Source of the DNA: Streptomyces sp. NBC_00234 | Lineage (GTDB): Bacteria; Actinomycetota; Actinomycetes; Streptomycetales; Streptomycetaceae | Length of the DNA: 64,000 nucleotides | Direction: 5' to 3' | Assembly (NCBI RefSeq): GCF_036195325.1 | Contig: NZ_CP108101.1 | Location: 6,944,001-7,008,000 of the forward strand | Shown here: one piece after another, positions 60,164-64,000 of the stretch | Layout of the letters: each line of letters begins with the position of its first letter | How positions within the stretch are numbered: the first letter of the stretch is position 1 | The notes under the pieces: generated by a model | What the model saw: only the letters and a program-made list of their open reading frames with translations | Told to the model about the DNA's origin: nothing | The model's database searches: none | Translations under genes and position numbers: made by a program

Positions 60164-63100
60164 ATGACCGATGCCAGGCCCGTCGCCCTCGTCTGCGCCC
60201 TGCTCGATGCCGTCGACTCCCTCTCGTATCCGCAGCGCATGCGGGAACTCGCCGTGCGTGCCCGGCGGTTCAAGGACGACGGAGTGCTGCGTGCCGTCCT
60301 GGAGGAGCTGGAGAACGGCGGCGGACCGTACGAGCGGGGCCTCGCCGTCATAGCCGCCGCCGTCGGCCGGGACCGCGACTGGATCGAGACCTGCATCGCC
60401 GACGAGGACTCCTTCGTCCGGGGGCACGCGCTCCGGGTGGCCCACAGCCTCGGCGTGCCCGACACCGCGTACGAGAGGGCACTGGCCGACGCGCCCACGG
60501 CCGTGCGCCGTCAGCTGATGCGGGCGATCGCCGCCGACCGGCGCACCGCGCTCGCCGACCGGCTGGTCGACGGGGTCCGCGAGACCTGGGGGGACGCGGA
60601 GGCGGCCCGGCTGCTGCCGGGCTGCTCCGCCGCCACCGTGACCAGGCTGCTGCCCGCCCTTTTCCGTTCGGTCGGCGGCTGGACCGCCCTGGGCCGCCGT
60701 CACCCCGGCCCGCTCCTGGACGCCGCGGAACAGGACCTCGCCGCACGGCCCGAGGCGCTGCGGGAGCACTGGTGGCAGTGGTACGGGCACGACCGCGCGG
60801 TCGCCGCCGCCGCGCCCCGGCTGCCGCACCGGGTACTCGACCTGCTGGAGCGCTACGGGCCGTCCACGGTGCCCCGGGCGCTCCACGCCTGCCTCGGGCC
60901 GCTCGCGACGGCCGACCCCACCCGTCTGCTCCGGCTCCTCGCCGGCCCCGGCGGACCCGATGCCCTCCAGGCGACACGCGGCGGCGCCCTCGGGCCCACG
61001 GTGCTGGAACGGCTCGCCCGGCAGACGCCCGAGGGGGAGTTCACCGAACTCGGCCGGTCCCTGGCGGATCACGGCGACGCGCTGAACAAGCTGATCCTGG
61101 CGCTGCCCCCGGCCCGTCGCGGGCCCTTCCACGAGGCCGTCACCGACGGCAGGGGCGAGGGCCCGGCCGGCACCGTGGACGCCGCGCTGCTCGACGCGAT
61201 GCCCCGCAGCCACGTGGCGCACCTGGCGCGGCGGATGGCCGACCGCGCCCGGGACCGCGGTGCACGATGGAACGAGGTCCTGCTCGCCGAGTCCTTCCTG
61301 CCGGTCGCCGAGGTACGCGAGCGGCTGCTGACGGCCACCCGCCGGCCGGCCGCCGCCGACCGCGCCGAAGCCTGGCCGCTGCTGATCCGCAACGCCGGGC
61401 GCTCGGGCGACCCGTCCGCCGTCGCCACCGTCCTCGACGACATGCTGCGCCTGCGCAACGAGCAGGACCCGGTACGGTCCACCGCGCTGCGCGCCCTGCT
61501 CGACACGGCGCCCGCCCTCTTCACCGACGAGGTGGAGCCGCTGCTCGACCGCATCACCTCCGACGCGGTCGAGGCCCGCGACTCCTCCCCGCAGACCCGG
61601 TCCACGCTGAGCTCGCTGGCCCTGGGCATCCTGCGCGAGCACGCGGCCACCGGGCAGCGGGCGCTCGTCAACTGGGCGCTGCGCACGCTGGTCAGGCTCT
61701 CCGGAAGCACCGGGCACGCCGACCTGGGCCGGCTGGACCGCACCCTGCGACGCGGGCAGGAGCACACCGTCTTCGAGGCGCTGCGGCCCTGGCTGGAAGC
61801 GGGGAGCGAGAAGTCCGACTACGGGCTCGTGTTCGCGCTGACGCGGGCCGTCGGCCGGCGCGCCGCCGCCATGCCGGAGCTCCAGGAACTGCTGTGGCAG
61901 GCGGTCCGCTACGGAAGCAACTCCGCCGCCCGGACCGCGATCGGCCTGTGGCTGCAACCGGCCGCCGACCGGGACGAGCGGGTGGAACGCGTCCTCGCCC
62001 GGGAACCCTCCGCCGCCGTCCTGCCGGAGGTCATCGCCGTACTCACCCGCCGCCGCACCGACCTGCTCGACCCGTACCTCGCCGAAATCCCGCCCTACGG
62101 ACGCTTCCTCACGCACGGCGCCGCGTGGACACCACCGGTCGGGGACTGCGCGCGGTGGGTGCCCCGCCAGCAACTGGCCGCCGCCAGGACTCTGACGCGG
62201 GCGGCCCGGGACGAGAAGCTGCCCCTGTACACACGGGCCGGGGCGATCGCCGATCTGGCCCGCATCCCCGGACACGGCGCGGACGCGGTACGCGAATGGA
62301 CCGGATCGGCCGATGTGGTGCTCGCCGAGGCGGCCCTCGCCGCACTCGCCCGGACGGACGTGCCGGCCGACGCGCTGCCCGCGCTGCTCGCCCACACCGG
62401 CGACGACCGGGCCCGCGTCGCCGTGTACGCGGCGAGCCGGGCCGCGCTCCACACCCGTCCGTCCACGCTGGGCGCACTGCTGCGCGAGCGCACCGCGCCC
62501 GGCACCGGCAAGGTGACCAGCCGCAAGGAGATGGTCAGACTCGCCGCGACCCGGCTGCCGTCGGACCTGGCCGCGGACCTGCTCGCCGAGGCGTACGCGA
62601 TGCCGGACCAGCATCCGGACGTCCGGGCCGCGTGCGTGGCGTTCGGTACGGATCTGCTCGGCGACGAGCGGATGTGGGAGGTGATGACGGACGCGGCACG
62701 CGGTGAACGCGCCCTGTGCACCGCCGTGCTGCGGGCGCATCCCGCACAGCTGCCCGAGGCCCACCGCCCGCGCTACGCGCGGCTGGTGCAGGAGGTGTGC
62801 GCCACCGACGACGAGGAGCTCGCCGCTCTGGCCCACCGCACGCTGGTGCACTGGGTGCCCTGGGCCCCCGGGGCCTGTGACGTACTGGTGGCGGCGGTCA
62901 CCGGCCTGGACCGGCGCGGGGCCTGGCGGTCGGCGGCGGACGCACTGGTCGGCGCCGCCTTCGTCACTCCGGAGGCGGCACTCGCCCTGAACCGGACCCT
63001 GTTCGCGCTGGCCGTCGACGACACCGCCGACGAGGCGGGAAGCGCACGGGACCGGCCGGCCAGACAACGGATCGTGCAGGCGGTCCGCTCGCTCACCGCC

Positions 63101-63568
63101 CGGGCGATGCCCCGGCACGGCACCGCAGGGCCCGTGCTCTCCGCTGCCGGCGAGGTCCTCGCCCGGCACCGGGACTTCGTACCGCAGGCGGCCGAACTGC
63201 TCGTGCACGCCGTCGACCTGGATCCGGAGACCGGGCCGGGCGCGCTGCACACGGCGCTGGCCAGGCTCGCCGGGCTGCACGAGGGGCGGCCGGTGCTCGC
63301 CTCCCGCACGGCCACGACACTCGGCAAGCGGATCGGCTCCGCCGGCCGGTCCGCGGGCGGCGACACCGAAGCGCTGCTCACCGTGGCCGCACGGCTCACC
63401 GGGAGCGGCGGCTGCGCCGAGGGGCTCTTCGCGGCGGCGATCACCGCGGCGGCCGGGCGGCGCACCGCTTGGACGGGACCGTGGCGCACCCAGCTGAGAC
63501 TGCTGCGCCAGCACCCGGTCGCCGATGTGCGGGACGCGGCGTACGCGCAGGTGACGGCAGCGGAGTGA
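60164..63568 (+). CDS. Large HEAT-like repeat protein, 1134 aa
   Basis: A cytoplasmic protein made of dozens of 30-40-residue helical pairs with HEAT/armadillo spacing (LAVIAAAVGRDRDWIETCIA, RLLRLLAGPGGPDALQATRG, PAVLPEV-type turns), with Leu/Ala/Arg bias. No enzymatic motif, signal or membrane segment was found. HEAT proteins are scaffolds that bind partners. Divergent from the chitosanase with 65 bases between starts, both apparently leaderless. I do not recognise a named family; it is likely a lineage-specific scaffold. Confidence 0.8.
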   Translation: MTDARPVALVCALLDAVDSLSYPQRMRELAVRARRFKDDGVLRAVLEELENGGGPYERGLAVIAAAVGRDRDWIETCIADEDSFVRGHALRVAHSLGVPDTAYERALADAPTAVRRQLMRAIAADRRTALADRLVDGVRETWGDAEAARLLPGCSAATVTRLLPALFRSVGGWTALGRRHPGPLLDAAEQDLAARPEALREHWWQWYGHDRAVAAAAPRLPHRVLDLLERYGPSTVPRALHACLGPLATADPTRLLRLLAGPGGPDALQATRGGALGPTVLERLARQTPEGEFTELGRSLADHGDALNKLILALPPARRGPFHEAVTDGRGEGPAGTVDAALLDAMPRSHVAHLARRMADRARDRGARWNEVLLAESFLPVAEVRERLLTATRRPAAADRAEAWPLLIRNAGRSGDPSAVATVLDDMLRLRNEQDPVRSTALRALLDTAPALFTDEVEPLLDRITSDAVEARDSSPQTRSTLSSLALGILREHAATGQRALVNWALRTLVRLSGSTGHADLGRLDRTLRRGQEHTVFEALRPWLEAGSEKSDYGLVFALTRAVGRRAAAMPELQELLWQAVRYGSNSAARTAIGLWLQPAADRDERVERVLAREPSAAVLPEVIAVLTRRRTDLLDPYLAEIPPYGRFLTHGAAWTPPVGDCARWVPRQQLAAARTLTRAARDEKLPLYTRAGAIADLARIPGHGADAVREWTGSADVVLAEAALAALARTDVPADALPALLAHTGDDRARVAVYAASRAALHTRPSTLGALLRERTAPGTGKVTSRKEMVRLAATRLPSDLAADLLAEAYAMPDQHPDVRAACVAFGTDLLGDERMWEVMTDAARGERALCTAVLRAHPAQLPEAHRPRYARLVQEVCATDDEELAALAHRTLVHWVPWAPGACDVLVAAVTGLDRRGAWRSAADALVGAAFVTPEAALALNRTLFALAVDDTADEAGSARDRPARQRIVQAVRSLTARAMPRHGTAGPVLSAAGEVLARHRDFVPQAAELLVHAVDLDPETGPGALHTALARLAGLHEGRPVLASRTATTLGKRIGSAGRSAGGDTEALLTVAARLTGSGGCAEGLFAAAITAAAGRRTAWTGPWRTQLRLLRQHPVADVRDAAYAQVTAAE

Positions 63569-63599
63569 GGGCGCCGGGCGACGGCCCGGCGCCCTCACT
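63564..63599. terminator. Bidirectional 16-bp hairpin terminator
   Basis: Arms 63564-63579 and 63584-63599 are perfectly complementary with a four-base loop; the arm includes the HEAT gene stop. Serves the convergent HEAT-like and desaturase genes. Confidence 0.85.
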
Positions 63600-63607
63600 C
63601 CCCGCGG

Positions 63608-64000
63608 CTATGCCTTGCCGCGCGCGACCATCCGCGCCTTGCGGGCGGCCAGCTTCTCGTCGAACTTCGACGCCTCGCTGTCCAGTCCGCTCATGTACAT
63701 CCCGAGCTCTTCCTGCGCCTTGAGACCCTCCGGGCCGAGCCCGTCGATGTCGAGGACCTTCAGGTAGCGGAGCACCGGCTGGATGACGTCGTCGTGGTGG
63801 ATCCGCATGTTGTAGATCTCGCCGATCGCCATCTGGGCGGCGGCCCGCTCGAAGCCGGGCATGCCGTGTCCGGGCATCCGGAAGTTGACCACGACGTCGC
63901 GTACGGACTGCATCGTGAGGTCGGGGGCGAGCTCGAAGGCCGCGCCCAGGAGGTTCCGGTAGAAGACCATGTGCAGGTTCTCGTCGGTCGCGATCCGCGC
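63608..64000 (-). CDS. Acyl-ACP desaturase, ferritin-like di-iron (N-terminus outside window)
   Basis: Only the C-terminal 130 residues are in view; the frame is open to the right edge. It reads ATDENLHMVFYRNLLGAAFE, the second D/E-E-x-x-H di-iron ligand motif of plant-type/mycobacterial acyl-ACP desaturases (DesA type). NMRIHHDDVIQPVLRYLKVL and a basic tail follow. It would introduce a double bond into an acyl-ACP using oxygen and reduced ferredoxin. Confidence 0.9.
   Translation of the reverse strand, partial: ARIATDENLHMVFYRNLLGAAFELAPDLTMQSVRDVVVNFRMPGHGMPGFERAAAQMAIGEIYNMRIHHDDVIQPVLRYLKVLDIDGLGPEGLKAQEELGMYMSGLDSEASKFDEKLAARKARMVARGKA

Noticed and set aside
60095..63598. Long minus-strand frame opposite the HEAT-like gene
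   Set aside because: Gly/Arg/Gln-rich with no repeat structure, while the plus strand has regular helical repeats and its own promoter.
1..64000. CRISPR array, rRNA or tRNA genes
   Set aside because: No regularly spaced repeats or clover-leaf/rRNA signatures seen on reading both strands.

Overview
High-GC actinobacterial DNA, almost certainly a Streptomyces chromosome. The grounds are GC-rich third codon positions, many GTG starts, ATGA/GTGA translational coupling, a WhiB-type gene, an XRE/DUF397/ATP-binding regulatory trio, a two-domain laccase, an mce cluster, and rare TTA codons confined to two genes. I saw no rRNA, tRNA, CRISPR or complete IS. Annotation is by reading only; domain names come from recognised motifs, not searches.

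Layout. 1-7966 (minus): a tightly coupled operon of WGR/DUF4132 protein, MoxR ATPase, DUF5682 protein and VWA protein (cut by the window edge). 8131-10323: a Streptomyces-type regulatory trio (ATP-binding protein, divergent XRE regulator, DUF397) around a palindromic operator. 10397-15512: Methyltransf_19 enzyme, pentapeptide-like membrane protein, cupin, a 180-bp MITE-like element next to a broken AraC-type regulator, YchJ protein, acetyltransferase. 15519-20275 (minus): SCP2 protein, acyl-CoA dehydrogenase, ATP-grasp protein and drug exporter, headed by two tandem palindromic operators.

20379-40213 is the centrepiece: a PucR-type regulator with a TTA codon, three secreted proteins, then a complete mce lipid-importer operon (ATPase, two YrbE permeases, MceA-F), four Mce-associated proteins that look like a duplicated two-gene module, and a secreted lytic transglycosylase with a TTA codon. 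40202-42360: divergent ATP-dependent DNA ligase and LigD-type polymerase (NHEJ accessory). 42442-48395: an extracellular redox/carbohydrate group: a cupredoxin + three Ig-like repeats + DUF1080 protein, a ThuA + PQQ-type sugar dehydrogenase protein, and a small laccase. 48403-50586: SNF2 helicase whose start codon abuts a second MITE-like element. 50844-57765: IclR regulator and an organosulfur operon (cysteine-type leader peptide, DszB-like desulfinase, ABC importer, leaderless binding protein, SsuD-like monooxygenase). 57968-64000: VOC protein, WhiB-like protein, GH46 chitosanase, a large HEAT-like protein and a partial acyl-ACP desaturase.

How the genes work together. The mce block probably imports a lipid; the SCP2/acyl-CoA dehydrogenase genes 6 kb away may use it, and related TTAC-N6-GTAA sites occur at both. 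The organosulfur operon should release sulfur from organic sulfonates or sulfinates when cysteine is short. The copper/PQQ/laccase group could form an extracellular electron route from sugar to oxygen. The best candidates for undescribed biology are the DszB-like leader-peptide operon, the copper-PQQ-laccase group and the MoxR/VWA/DUF5682/WGR operon.
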